From an uncultured Acidobacteriota bacterium (GTDB taxonomy: Bacteria > Acidobacteriota > Blastocatellia > Pyrinomonadales > Pyrinomonadaceae), in contig CADEGD010000027.1 in NCBI GenBank assembly GCA_902826795.1, positions 1-53,302 of the forward strand: 53,302 bases of DNA, given 5' to 3'. How positions within the stretch are numbered: the stretch's first letter is position 1; the number at the start of each line of letters is the position of its first letter. Below the pieces are notes generated by a model. That model had not been told where the DNA came from, did not search any database, and was given only the letters and a program-made list of their open reading frames with translations. Shown one piece after another: positions 16,007-25,358 of the stretch. Made by a program: the position numbers and the translations under genes.

Positions 16007-17518
16007 CTAGTTTACATTACCTCTGCCGAAGCGAAGGGCGCGCAATAGCGCAGCTTTCTCATCTTTTGTGACGAAGCCGGTAAGGTATAAAACCAGAAAG
16101 TACCCGATCGAGCCGAGCCCGACGCTTACGACAAGACTGATCCAGGCAGTCGGCAGATTATTGAAGGCAAAATATTCGATCAGCGAGAGCACGACGCCGG
16201 CGGTTCCGACGCCTGTCAAAATTCTTGCCCAAAGGGACCATTGAGGCTTCCACAAGAAACGCTTCTCTATCCAGAATATTGCGGGTAACGTTACCGCAAC
16301 GCCGACCGTTCGCGACAGCGCCACGCCCTCAGCCTTCCACGTTTCGGCAACAGTAACCATCAAGACTATTGTGACGATCGCCCAAACGCCGGCGAGGACG
16401 GAGTTTAACCGAGCCGCGTTGAACGCTTCGTTCACCTGCCAAATAGCGATGATTACGGTGATCATCCCAAAGGTAACCGCGTGAATGATCAGCAAACGGT
16501 AACTGGTTTCTGAAAACTGCGGGCCGATCCAAAGGCTCAGAAAGATCTTGCCGCTGAAAAATATCGAAAGAATGAAAAGGACGGTCAGTGACACAAGCAG
16601 CTTAGTGGATTTCTTGTAGAGCTCGAGCAGCTTTTCAGGATCGGCCAGCAGCTCGTTTAGCATTGGGAAAACGGCGGCCGTGAGGTTCGACATGAAACCG
16701 TTAAAGTAAAAAACCAACGCCATCGGCACCAGATAATACGAAGCCGTTTCGGCTCCAAAGCTGCGCGTAAGCCATCCGCGCTCGAAGATCAGCAGTAGGC
16801 TGCCGAAACACTGATAAACAAAGATGCTCGATCCGTAAGACATCACCGGCCGGATCATGACGGCAACCGAACCTAATTTCAGGCCGTAGGTTGGCTCGGC
16901 TCGCTTGGCGGCAAAATACGAGATCGAAAAATTAACGACCGCGACGATGACGGTCCAAAGGATCAGGGCATCGACTCCATAACCGAGCAGCGCGAGGGCT
17001 ACGTTTCCGGCGTTGAGCAGTATCCAATTTATGTTTGTAATTACCGAGAGTGCCCCGAACCTGTTGGTTCCCAAGAGGATGTTTTGAAAGACTTGGCCCG
17101 TTAGCGTGAATGGAATTCCGATACCGCCGATCATTAGAGCCACCTTAGCCGTCACTTGAAATTCCGGCGAGATCTGGAGCACGTCTTTTATCGCCCAGTC
17201 GGCTGACAACGCGACGATGATCCCGCCAAAGATCCCGATCGATGCACTAACGATGAAGGCGGCGGTGATCGCGGAGTTGATCTTTCGCTCGTCGCCCGAC
17301 GCGCTGAATTCGGCTACGAATTTTGCGACCGACCTGCTGAGGTTGAACGTGAATGTGTATCCGATTAGTCCAAGGATTACGAGATAGACGCCGTATGCCT
17401 CGACACCGAGGCGAGCTAAGAGGAAAGGAGTGACAAGGAAACCGAGCGTCACGGGCAAAAGCCACGCGATCAAGCTGTAGATCATGTTTATGATCAGCCT
17501 TCCGGCCCTGGTCTGCAT
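16007..17518 (-). CDS. Wzx-like polysaccharide flippase / MATE-like lipid-linked oligosaccharide transporter
   Basis: A 503-residue integral membrane protein with about 12-14 helices. It starts RAGRLIINMIYSLIAWLLPVTLGFLVTPFLLARLG, as O-antigen and exopolysaccharide flippases do. Such proteins move undecaprenyl-linked sugar units across the inner membrane. It follows an FkbM methyltransferase and precedes cobO on the same strand. A UDP-glucose dehydrogenase and epimerase lie 11 kb away; no Wzy polymerase is seen. No ribosome site before ATG 17518. Confidence 0.88.
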   Translation of the reverse strand: MQTRAGRLIINMIYSLIAWLLPVTLGFLVTPFLLARLGVEAYGVYLVILGLIGYTFTFNLSRSVAKFVAEFSASGDERKINSAITAAFIVSASIGIFGGIIVALSADWAIKDVLQISPEFQVTAKVALMIGGIGIPFTLTGQVFQNILLGTNRFGALSVITNINWILLNAGNVALALLGYGVDALILWTVIVAVVNFSISYFAAKRAEPTYGLKLGSVAVMIRPVMSYGSSIFVYQCFGSLLLIFERGWLTRSFGAETASYYLVPMALVFYFNGFMSNLTAAVFPMLNELLADPEKLLELYKKSTKLLVSLTVLFILSIFFSGKIFLSLWIGPQFSETSYRLLIIHAVTFGMITVIIAIWQVNEAFNAARLNSVLAGVWAIVTIVLMVTVAETWKAEGVALSRTVGVAVTLPAIFWIEKRFLWKPQWSLWARILTGVGTAGVVLSLIEYFAFNNLPTAWISLVVSVGLGSIGYFLVLYLTGFVTKDEKAALLRALRFGRGNVN

Positions 17519-17561
17519 TTTTCGATTATCGGAAATTGGACGCCGACGCCGCAGTTTAGGT

Positions 17562-18512
17562 CTACGCTGCGAGATGTCGCTTCACGACGGCTTGAACGCG
17601 ATCTTCAGCGGCCGCGGGAACACATAGGACGTTAGCACCCGGGTCGTCGTCAGCCAACCGATCGATCGGCTCCAAGCGGCGTCCGATCTCATCCATTTGG
17701 AAAAAATCATAGTCGGCCCTTGAGCGAATGAACTCTATAAGATCGTTGGGCACGTACCCGAAATGGCGCGATTGGCCGATCGCCATTTCCATCACGATCA
17801 CCGGCGGGACGGCCTGTCCAAGCATCGTCCCGCTTCCCTTGAGCAAGTTAAGTTCAGCGCCTTCCACGTCGACCTTGATAAAGTCGACGTTAGAGACTCC
17901 TGAGTTCAACAGATATTCGTCGAGCCGGACCGTTTCACATCGAAACCCCGTCGTATTCTTCGACTTGCTGGCAAGCGATGCATGTCCTGTCGGCTCGCCT
18001 TCAAAAATATTGATGACGGTTTCCGTCTCGGTATGACTCAACGCAAGCTGATTCGCGATGACGGTTGATGGATCGGAAAGAAGTTTGACGTTGGTCGTAA
18101 GCTCCTTAAACGTGTCCGGTACAGGCTCGAAAGCATGGACTTTTCCAGTCTGGCCGACGCGTTCCGCCATCAGGGTTGTGTACCAGCCGAAGTTGGCTCC
18201 GGCATCGACACAGACATCGCCTTCGAATACGAGCTGCTCCACCAATGTTGTTACAAACGGTTCATACTTACCAAAGAAATAGACGCTTTCCTGCATTCCG
18301 GTCGTGAGATCGATGGATAATCTTCGACCGTCGCGGAGCGATACGACAAAGTCTTTCGGACGATGAGGAACTAACTTCAAAGCCAAAAGCATCAACCGTG
18401 ACTTGCCTTTATTGATCGGAAAATTTTGCGTGTAGAAACGGACGAGCTTTAGAAACGCCGATCCGAACGGAGTTGAGGGCCGCGTCTCGTGACTTGATTC
18501 GTTTCCGTTCAT
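17562..18512 (-). CDS. FkbM family methyltransferase
   Basis: A 316-residue soluble SAM-dependent methyltransferase. Motif I is VDAGANFGWY (102-111), motif II HAFEP (126-130), with NVDFIKVDVEGAELNLLKG further on as in FkbM proteins. Many FkbM enzymes O-methylate sugars of polysaccharides or glycolipids. Its place just before a flippase gene supports a role in modifying a surface glycan. It starts 9 nt after nrnA, so is likely co-transcribed. Confidence 0.9.
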   Translation of the reverse strand: MNGNESSHETRPSTPFGSAFLKLVRFYTQNFPINKGKSRLMLLALKLVPHRPKDFVVSLRDGRRLSIDLTTGMQESVYFFGKYEPFVTTLVEQLVFEGDVCVDAGANFGWYTTLMAERVGQTGKVHAFEPVPDTFKELTTNVKLLSDPSTVIANQLALSHTETETVINIFEGEPTGHASLASKSKNTTGFRCETVRLDEYLLNSGVSNVDFIKVDVEGAELNLLKGSGTMLGQAVPPVIVMEMAIGQSRHFGYVPNDLIEFIRSRADYDFFQMDEIGRRLEPIDRLADDDPGANVLCVPAAAEDRVQAVVKRHLAA

Positions 18513-18521
18513 TCAGAGGAG

Positions 18522-19520
18522 TTAAAAGACGTCGGGTGCGACGGTGATGTCGCCGGCGGCGATTGCCTCGGCCCGTTCAACGGCGTCACGGACCGCTTCG
18601 ACAAGTTCGTGCTCTTTGGCGTCCCAATCGCCTTCGATGCGAAGCCCCGCGGCATTTCGGTGACCGCCGCCGCCCCATCGCTCCGCGATCTTCGCCACGT
18701 TAACATCGCCCTTCGATCGCAAGCTGACTCGGTATTCTTTTTCGCCAACCTCGCGCATGTAGACGCACGCGAGAATGTCGCGGGCCGCAAGAGGAATATT
18801 CACGAAGCCGTTGTTGTCGCCATCGACCGCCTCTGAATCGGCACGCATCTGCAGCGTTTGCCGAAGGCTTGCTACCTTTCCGCTTTCGTCGCGCTTGACC
18901 GTAGAAAGTACCTGACGCATCAGCTCGATCCGCGACCACGGATAGTTGTTATACACGGCCTCAGAGATCTCGGCCGGTTTGGCTCCCGCTTTAATTAGCT
19001 CAGACGCTACTTTCAGAGTTCGGTCGGTAGTGTTTGAAAAATGAAACGATCCGGTATCGGTCACGAGCGCCATGTAAACGCATTCTGCGATCTCCCGTGT
19101 GACGCGTCCGCCGATCGCTTTGACGAGGTTGTAGATCATCTCGCCGACGGCCGATGCGGTCGAATCGATCCAGTTCACTGTTCCGAAATGTTCGCTCGTG
19201 GCGTGGTGGTCGATATTGACCGTGAACTGTTCGTCGAGCCCGCCGATTCCCGGGCGATCAAGGTCGGAGCATTCGATAACAAAGATCGCGTCGTAAGCCT
19301 TATCGACTTTTTCGATGTCGCGGATCTCATCTGCACCGGGAAGGCTTCGATATGCGAGTGGAATATCGCCACGGACGACGACCTCTGCGGATTTTCCCAG
19401 CGAACGCAAAAGCCAGCAAAGGCCTAATGACGATCCGACACCGTCTCCATCGGGCTTGATGTGCGTCGTGATAGCAAAATTCTGCTTGTTTTCAATTAAC
19501 TCAACTACTTGACTTAACAC
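18522..19520 (-). CDS. nrnA: NrnA-type bifunctional oligoribonuclease / pAp phosphatase
   Basis: A 332-residue DHH-DHHA1 phosphoesterase. Metal ligands include H20, KPDGDGVGS (D24, D26), the central NIDHH (D104-H106) and C-terminal WGGGGHRNAAG. It degrades 2-5-mer RNAs and dephosphorylates 3'-phosphoadenosine 5'-phosphate. It follows rbfA as in many Gram-positive and deep-branching genomes. The start is a GTG at 19520 with no clear ribosome site. Short direct repeats lie immediately upstream. Confidence 0.93.
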   Translation of the reverse strand: MLSQVVELIENKQNFAITTHIKPDGDGVGSSLGLCWLLRSLGKSAEVVVRGDIPLAYRSLPGADEIRDIEKVDKAYDAIFVIECSDLDRPGIGGLDEQFTVNIDHHATSEHFGTVNWIDSTASAVGEMIYNLVKAIGGRVTREIAECVYMALVTDTGSFHFSNTTDRTLKVASELIKAGAKPAEISEAVYNNYPWSRIELMRQVLSTVKRDESGKVASLRQTLQMRADSEAVDGDNNGFVNIPLAARDILACVYMREVGEKEYRVSLRSKGDVNVAKIAERWGGGGHRNAAGLRIEGDWDAKEHELVEAVRDAVERAEAIAAGDITVAPDVF

Positions 19521-19524
19521 TAAA

Positions 19525-19560
19525 GCGATTCGCGATCTTCGATTCTCGATTTGCGATCTT
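19525..19560. repeat. Short direct repeats GCGATCTT / CGATT
   Basis: Between rbfA and nrnA, words of the type CGATT and GCGATCTT alternate in tandem (GCGATT, CGCGATCTT, CGATT, CTCGATT, TGCGATCTT). This is a low-complexity repeat that does not fold into a strong hairpin, distinct from the palindromic repeats elsewhere in the window. Confidence 0.5.
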
Positions 19561-19596
19561 TCCTATTCTTAGGCCTGCAATCCGAAACTCGTAGAT

Positions 19597-19962
19597 CTAC
19601 TCCGTCTTTTCATCTATTTCGCCCGTGATCGTGATCCCACCCAAAAGCTCGTTCACACGGGCTGCGTTTTCTTCTGCCGTGTCGCGAGCAAAATGCAGAT
19701 GCGGCACGTGGCGCAAACTCAAATTCATCGCGACTTGTTGACGTACGAACACCGTCGCATTTTGCAGAGCTTTCATTGCCCCAGCAACTTCTTGCTCATC
19801 GCCTTGCACGAGCACGAACACTTTTGCATCGCGAAGATCGTCGGCGACCGTAACATCCGTGACGGTCACACCCTCAAGCCGCGGATCGTCGAGTTCGAAC
19901 CCGACAACCTCGCTGATCTCTTCTTTCAGAGCCTCGGCAAGTCTTTCAGGTCGTCGGGCCAT
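19597..19962 (-). CDS. rbfA: Ribosome-binding factor A
   Basis: A 121-residue KH-fold protein that matures the 30S subunit. Its start MARRPERLAEALKEEISEVV and the closing segment VRQQVAMNLSLRHVPHLHFARD are characteristic. ATG 19962 is used: the longer frame to 20058 lies inside infB. Only two bases separate the infB stop from this ATG, so translation is coupled. Confidence 0.95.
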   Translation of the reverse strand: MARRPERLAEALKEEISEVVGFELDDPRLEGVTVTDVTVADDLRDAKVFVLVQGDEQEVAGAMKALQNATVFVRQQVAMNLSLRHVPHLHFARDTAEENAARVNELLGGITITGEIDEKTE

Positions 19963-19964
19963 TA

Positions 19965-22664
19965 CTACAATTCCGTCGCTGCGATCTTCTCGATCACAAA
20001 CGCCTCGATCTCGTCCTCGAGCTTGATGTCGTTGAAGTTCACGAGACTGATACCGCACTCGAAGCCCTGCCGGACCTCGTTGGTATCGTCTTTGAACCGC
20101 TTGAGCGTGGCGATATCGCCTTCCCAGATAACAACGCCGTCGCGAATGAGGCGAGCCTTGGCTTGTCGACGAATGACGCCTTCGGTAACGCGGCAGCCGG
20201 CGATCGTGCCGATACGCGATACTTTGAACGTCTCCTGCACGAGTGCCTTGCCGAGAATGACTTCTTTCTCGATCGCATCGAGCATGCCGATCATAGCGGC
20301 CTTGATCTCCTCTTCGACCTTGTAAATGATCGAGTGGAGGCGAATGTCGACATCCTCATGCTTTGCGATGTCGGCGACGCGAGATTCGGGCCGGACATTG
20401 AATCCGATGATGACAACGGCGGTGCCGGTCTCTTCAGTCTGCGTTGCCGAAGCAAGCAGCACGTCGGATTCGTTGATCGCACCGACGCCTGCTCGGATGA
20501 CACGGACCTTGACCTTTTCAGTTGAAAGTTTCTCGAGCGTGGCACGAAGTACTTCGACCGAACCCTGCACGTCAGCCTTAAGGATGACAAGAAGTTCCTT
20601 GATCTCAGCCTGGCCGAGCGATTCGATACCGCGTTTGGTCGTTTTGAGCATCGCCGCCTGGCGTGCCTGCATCTGACGCTGCTGAGCGATGTCCTGAGCA
20701 CGCTCGACGTCGGCGACTACCTGGAAAGTGTCACCTGCTTGAGGCACGCCTTGAAGGCCGAGGATCTCGACCGGCGTTGCAGGCCCCGCTTCGTTCACCA
20801 GTTCGCCGTGATCGGAGAACATGGCGCGGACCTTGCCCGAAAACTGCCCGACAATGAACGGGTCGCCGACGCGCATCGTTCCCTGTTGGACCAACGCAGT
20901 CGCGACCGCACCGCGACCCTTGTCGAGTTTTGCTTCGAGCACGACTCCTGATGCTCGGCGAGTCGGGCTGGCAGTCAGCTCTAAGATGTCGGCTTGAATG
21001 AGTACTGTTTCGAGAAGCGTGTCGAGGTTCTGTTTCTGCTTTGCGGATACTGGAACCATTTCGATATCGCCGCCCCAATCGACGGGCTGCAACCCGAGTC
21101 CGGCGAGGCCCTGTTTGACCTTATCGGGGTTTGCGTCAGGCTTATCGATCTTGTTGATCGCGACGATGATCGGCACGCCGGCGGCCTTGGAGTGTTCGAC
21201 CGCTTCGACGGTCTGCGGCATAACGCCGTCATCCGCCGCGACGACGAGAATTACAACGTCGGTCGCCTTGGCTCCGCGAGCACGCATCATGGTGAACGCT
21301 TCGTGGCCCGGCGTATCGAGGAACACAACGCGTCGCTGCTCGCCGTTCTCGCCGCCCGGAACGAGTACGCTGTATGCACCGATGTGCTGCGTAATGCCGC
21401 CTGCTTCGCCCTCGGCGACGTTAGCTTGGCGAATCGCGTCGAGAAGCGAGGTTTTACCGTGGTCGACGTGACCCATTACAGTGACGACCGGCGCACGCGG
21501 CTCCATCACGTCGTCGGCGTCGGCAGCAATGAGCTCTTCAAACTCCTGCTCGACGACCATCTCCTCAAACGGAACGAAACTGACGTCGAAGCCGAAGTTC
21601 ATCCCGAGCTCGACGGCCATCGTCTCACCGATGGGCTGATTGAGCGTAGCAAAAATACCTTTCTTTACTAGAAGTTGGACGATGTCTCGCGGAGGCACTC
21701 CGAGCGCCTCGGAGTATTCGCGAATTGTAGCTCCCTCGACAAGTCGAACGGCCTTGAATTCGTCGCTTTCCTTACGGCCGATCTGGTCGGCAATCCGCTC
21801 TTCGATGGTGCGCTGACGCGGCTGCTCTTGATCGCGCTCGGCGAAACGTCCGCCCTTGGCATCGCGGCCCTTGCGTCCACCGGAGCGTCCCGGACGCCTC
21901 CGGTTATCTGCTGGCGGTGTGTATACGGTCTGCGGGCTGCTACTTTCGCCCGGCGTGCCGCGGAATTCACCCGGCCGCCTTCCTTGGTTTCGAGCGGCAA
22001 TGATGTCGGTGGCGAGTTTTCCTGCCTTGGTTGGTGCCTCTGAAACCACGCGCTCTCCGGGCTTGATTCCTTTCTGCAGAGCATCCTTTGTCAGGGTGAG
22101 CGTCTTGATCTGCGTACCGGCAGGCTTGACGACTTTCGGCGCTAGCACCTTGGTCACCGTTCTGGATTCAGGCTCTTCGGTAATTACCAACTCTTCGATC
22201 ACGTCGACATCCTCGGGTTCTTCAACCACAGCAGGATAATCTTCCACCTGGTCAGCTACCGGTTCTTCTTCGACAACCTCAACCGGCTTCTTCTTGAGTA
22301 CCTTTCTGACAACTGGAGCCGCCGCCGTATCTGACTCGGTCTCGACGGTATCGGCCGGTTCAACCGTTTCAGGCGCCGCAGCTTCAACGGGTTGTGCTTC
22401 ATCCGGAGCCACGCTTTCGTGGATCTCGTCACCCGCTTCGTCCGTTTTCTTGGTGGCCTTGATTACCTTGATCGCCCGCTTCGGAGCAACCTCGGTCTTA
22501 GGGAAGTACTTGAGACGTACTTTTTCGGCGATCTCAACGCTAACGGAATTTGAAGGAACGCTGACGTCCGCTCCCTCGCGGCGCAGGTCTTCGATAACGC
22601 GCTTGGCGTCCTGCTTCAATTCCTTCGCGAGATCATAAACCCTGACTTTCTTCGCTGCTGCCAT
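19965..22664 (-). CDS. infB: Translation initiation factor IF-2
   Basis: An 899-residue GTPase that delivers fMet-tRNA to the 30S subunit. It has an N-terminal IF2_N domain (1-55), a long acidic and low-complexity linker (60-280), and a second IF2_N-like segment (about 300-350). G1 is GHVDHGKT (398-405), G3 DTPGH (450-454) and G4 NKID (504-507); the C-terminal beta barrels and domain IV follow. Length is within the family's upper range because of the linker. It lies 94 nt after nusA, with no YlxR gene between. Confidence 0.97.
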   Translation of the reverse strand: MAAAKKVRVYDLAKELKQDAKRVIEDLRREGADVSVPSNSVSVEIAEKVRLKYFPKTEVAPKRAIKVIKATKKTDEAGDEIHESVAPDEAQPVEAAAPETVEPADTVETESDTAAAPVVRKVLKKKPVEVVEEEPVADQVEDYPAVVEEPEDVDVIEELVITEEPESRTVTKVLAPKVVKPAGTQIKTLTLTKDALQKGIKPGERVVSEAPTKAGKLATDIIAARNQGRRPGEFRGTPGESSSPQTVYTPPADNRRRPGRSGGRKGRDAKGGRFAERDQEQPRQRTIEERIADQIGRKESDEFKAVRLVEGATIREYSEALGVPPRDIVQLLVKKGIFATLNQPIGETMAVELGMNFGFDVSFVPFEEMVVEQEFEELIAADADDVMEPRAPVVTVMGHVDHGKTSLLDAIRQANVAEGEAGGITQHIGAYSVLVPGGENGEQRRVVFLDTPGHEAFTMMRARGAKATDVVILVVAADDGVMPQTVEAVEHSKAAGVPIIVAINKIDKPDANPDKVKQGLAGLGLQPVDWGGDIEMVPVSAKQKQNLDTLLETVLIQADILELTASPTRRASGVVLEAKLDKGRGAVATALVQQGTMRVGDPFIVGQFSGKVRAMFSDHGELVNEAGPATPVEILGLQGVPQAGDTFQVVADVERAQDIAQQRQMQARQAAMLKTTKRGIESLGQAEIKELLVILKADVQGSVEVLRATLEKLSTEKVKVRVIRAGVGAINESDVLLASATQTEETGTAVVIIGFNVRPESRVADIAKHEDVDIRLHSIIYKVEEEIKAAMIGMLDAIEKEVILGKALVQETFKVSRIGTIAGCRVTEGVIRRQAKARLIRDGVVIWEGDIATLKRFKDDTNEVRQGFECGISLVNFNDIKLEDEIEAFVIEKIAATEL

Positions 22665-22758
22665 AATAACTCTGCGTTAACTTTGCCTGGCCAGGGCTTA
22701 TGCTTTAAGGCCGATCCTAGGGAGAAAATCCGCAAATGTGCACGACGCTCCGCACGTG

Positions 22759-24306
22759 CTACGACTGAGCCTCTTCGGCCTTTTCGCTGTCGTCGTCGGC
22801 TGCCTCATTGCTTTCGGCGTTACCGGAATCTTCCGGTTCAGCCTCAGCGACCTCAGCATCGTCTTCAGCTTCTGCTTCCGCAACTTCCGACAATTCTTCC
22901 ACTTCGACAGACTCCGCAACGTCCTCAGCAGGCTCTTGTGCGGTTTCTTCAGAAACTGTTTCTGCAGGAGTTTCCGCTACAACAGACTCTCCCGCTTCTT
23001 CGCCGGCTTCTCCCGAGTCTTCCTTAGCGGCGACAACTTCACGAGCCGCGGCGATTATCCTGTCAGCGTCATCAAACGTGATATCGAGAGCTTCCACAAG
23101 GTCGTCGATCGACATGGCGGCAAGCTTCTCGACGTCGTCGACGCCCTTCCCGGCAAGGATTTCTGCCTGATTTGCGTTGACTCCCTCAAGAGCACTAAGC
23201 GGCACCGCCTCGCCGGACGCCATCATCTTGCCCATCTGCTGAGCGATCTCTTTCTTAAGGATCTCTTCACTGACGATGTCGATATCCCAGCCGACCAAAC
23301 GCGTCGCCAAACGGACGTTCTGTCCCTTCTTACCGATAGCTAGGCTGAGCTGATCTTCACCGACGATGACGTGCATCTTTCGCTTTTCAATGTCGGTGAT
23401 CCGAACCTGAGACACCTTTGCCGGTGAAAGCGCATTCGCCGCGAAGACGGATGGCTCATCAGACCACTCGATAATGTCGATCTTTTCGCCGCGGAGTTCC
23501 TTGATGATCGATTGAACACGCGAGCCCTTCATACCTACGCAGGCTCCCACCGGATCTACATCGCGTTCGTTCGACGTGACGGCGATCTTTGCGCGATCCC
23601 CTGGTTCCCGAACAGCCGATTTGATCACGACAGTCTCGTCATAGATCTCGGGAACCTCCATCTCGAATAGACGCTTGACGCGATAGGATGACGCTCGTGA
23701 AAGTTTGAGCTGTTGCCCCTTTTGATCTTTGTTCACGTCCACGATCACGACGCGAATGCGCTCGCCCTGATTCCAAACCTCACCGCGTGACTGCTCTTTG
23801 CGGATGATCACGCCCTCGAGATTGTTGCCGAGGTCGACGATAACGTCGCCGCGCTCAAACCGCTTTACAGTACCGTTGACCAGCTCTCCTTTGCGGTCGA
23901 TATATTCGTCGTAGACCTTTTCACGGATCGCTTCTCGAACCTTTTGAACTAGGATCTGTTTCGCAGTCTGTGCGGCGATTCGTCCCATCTCGTCGCGGTT
24001 GAGCGGGATAAGCAGCATATCGCCTAGTTCGATCTCGTCGCCGGCCATTTCAACGGCCTCTTCCAACGACAGTTCCGCCGATGGATTTTCGACAGTCTCG
24101 ACAACAGTTTTCTGCACGGAAACTTCGACCTCGCCCTCTTCCGGGTTCCACTCGACCTGAATGCTGTCGCCGGTTTTGTCCTGCGCCTTGAACTGCTTGC
24201 GAGCGGCTGCCTTAACGGCGTCCTTCATTGCCTCGATGACCATTTCGCGGTCAAGGCCCTGTTCGCTGCAAAGCATGTCGATGCTCTGTTGGATCGATGA
24301 TGTCAT
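22759..24306 (-). CDS. nusA: Transcription termination/antitermination factor NusA
   Basis: A 515-residue protein with the N-terminal RNA-polymerase-binding domain (1-130), S1 domain (about 133-205; GELVNGTVKRFERGDVIVDL) and two KH domains (about 230-345, with GACVGMKGSRVQ and LAIGKKGQNVRLA). One helix-hairpin-helix region (about 365-420) follows, then a very acidic alanine-rich tail of roughly 90 residues (425-515). The tail is unusually long and probably disordered. It follows rimP by 34 nt in the classical operon. Confidence 0.97.
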   Translation of the reverse strand: MTSSIQQSIDMLCSEQGLDREMVIEAMKDAVKAAARKQFKAQDKTGDSIQVEWNPEEGEVEVSVQKTVVETVENPSAELSLEEAVEMAGDEIELGDMLLIPLNRDEMGRIAAQTAKQILVQKVREAIREKVYDEYIDRKGELVNGTVKRFERGDVIVDLGNNLEGVIIRKEQSRGEVWNQGERIRVVIVDVNKDQKGQQLKLSRASSYRVKRLFEMEVPEIYDETVVIKSAVREPGDRAKIAVTSNERDVDPVGACVGMKGSRVQSIIKELRGEKIDIIEWSDEPSVFAANALSPAKVSQVRITDIEKRKMHVIVGEDQLSLAIGKKGQNVRLATRLVGWDIDIVSEEILKKEIAQQMGKMMASGEAVPLSALEGVNANQAEILAGKGVDDVEKLAAMSIDDLVEALDITFDDADRIIAAAREVVAAKEDSGEAGEEAGESVVAETPAETVSEETAQEPAEDVAESVEVEELSEVAEAEAEDDAEVAEAEPEDSGNAESNEAADDDSEKAEEAQS

Positions 24307-24340
24307 ATCAAACTTCTTGTTATTTACCCGGAAATTCGGC

Positions 24341-24826
24341 CTACCGCCGATTCAATTCCTGATCAATGTCAATCTTCAAATTCGCCTTTGCTACCGAAGC
24401 GTACGGAAAACTGATCTCGCCCGCCGAACGGTCTTCAAACAAGATCTCGTCGCCATCAACTCGTAAGATCTTGCCGTTCAGCGCTTTCGGGCCGTCGAAC
24501 GCCGAAGCCATTTTGATCTTCGCTAGGCTTCCCGCAAACTTTTCAAAATCCGCGAGGCTGTAAAGCTCGCGATCCAATCCCGGAGAAGAAACTTCAAGCA
24601 CGTATGTGCCGGGCATAAAGTCGTCCGCATCCATCACAGCTTCGACAGACCTTGAAACATTCGAGCAGTCTTCGATGGTTATGCCACCCTCTTTATCTGC
24701 AAAGATCCTGACCACCTGATTTCGCTTGGTCCCGCCGATCTCAAGATGAACGAATTCGACTCCGTTGTCGGCCGCCGCCTTCACGGCGATCTCTTTGATC
24801 CTGGCTTCGATCGAACGAGTTTCCAT
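24341..24826 (-). CDS. rimP: Ribosome maturation factor RimP
   Basis: A 161-residue protein needed for 30S maturation. Typical features are GVEFVHLEIGG, the VVRIFADKEGGITIEDCSNVSR segment and YVLEVSSPGLDREL, with the C-terminal SH3-like domain (about 90-160). It is the first gene of rimP-nusA-infB-rbfA. Only 22 nt separate the hairpin at 24848 from its ATG, so its promoter must overlap or precede that hairpin. Confidence 0.96.
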   Translation of the reverse strand: METRSIEARIKEIAVKAAADNGVEFVHLEIGGTKRNQVVRIFADKEGGITIEDCSNVSRSVEAVMDADDFMPGTYVLEVSSPGLDRELYSLADFEKFAGSLAKIKMASAFDGPKALNGKILRVDGDEILFEDRSAGEISFPYASVAKANLKIDIDQELNRR

Positions 24827-24842
24827 TTATACGAATGCAAAA

Positions 24843-24866
24843 TAAAAAGTGGGCACGAAACCCACT
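24843..24866 (-). terminator. Rho-independent terminator or attenuator before rimP
   Basis: On the minus strand AGTGGG pairs with CCCACT around a 7-nt loop (24848-24866), followed directly by TTTTTATTTTG. It terminates the xylF-ROK-hypothetical transcript ending at 24935. Because it sits 20-odd nt before rimP, it could also act as an attenuator for that operon. Confidence 0.8.
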
Positions 24867-24934
24867 CGATACCGCTACGCATCGTCGCAAACTGTTAGTT
24901 TACAAAAGAATTAGTTGATTGGCAAGCAAAACGA

Positions 24935-25342
24935 CTACAAATGCTCCCGGATAACCTTTGAACGATCACTAAGCTCAGCTATGCGTTTCTCGATCCTTTC
25001 CAGTTTCTTCGATTCGGGTTTGGCCGCAAACTCTTCAAGCATAATTATCAGCTCTCGAGCCTCATTCAGAAGCCGGGTCGAGTTCTTTTCGACCTCATTG
25101 ACCTTGTCAGGCGAGTTTTGAAGCACCCGCTTTGCTTCCGAAACGCCCCAATGAGTAATGCGAATTACGTGCTTTCGGCCTGCTTCAGTAATCCAACCCT
25201 CGTCCTGCAACTGACTGTAAATGCTGTCGATGCTGGGGAAATACCCTTCCTTCTTCAAGAGGTCTGCAAAATCCACCTCAACGGAGTCTTTTCCGGCTGT
25301 GTTTTCGAAGACCTTCACTAAGATCTTGTGGAATACATTCAT
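24935..25342 (-). CDS. Hypothetical winged-helix-like protein
   Basis: A 135-residue soluble protein. The N-terminal 75 residues (FHKILVKVFENTAG to GVSEAKRVL) look like a winged-helix domain with a recognition segment SIYSQLQDEGWITEAG. The C-terminal 50 residues form a charged coiled coil. ATG 25342 is preferred because the longer frame to 25420 would overlap the ROK gene by 62 nt. It starts 16 nt after the ROK stop, so it may be a regulator or partner in that unit. Family not recognised. Confidence 0.7.
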   Translation of the reverse strand: MNVFHKILVKVFENTAGKDSVEVDFADLLKKEGYFPSIDSIYSQLQDEGWITEAGRKHVIRITHWGVSEAKRVLQNSPDKVNEVEKNSTRLLNEARELIIMLEEFAAKPESKKLERIEKRIAELSDRSKVIREHL

Positions 25343-25358
25343 ATCCGATGTCGTTGAA

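Noticed and set aside
22683..23343. Long plus-strand frames opposite the nusA tail
   Set aside because: They mirror the A/E-rich codons of NusA and have low-complexity translations.
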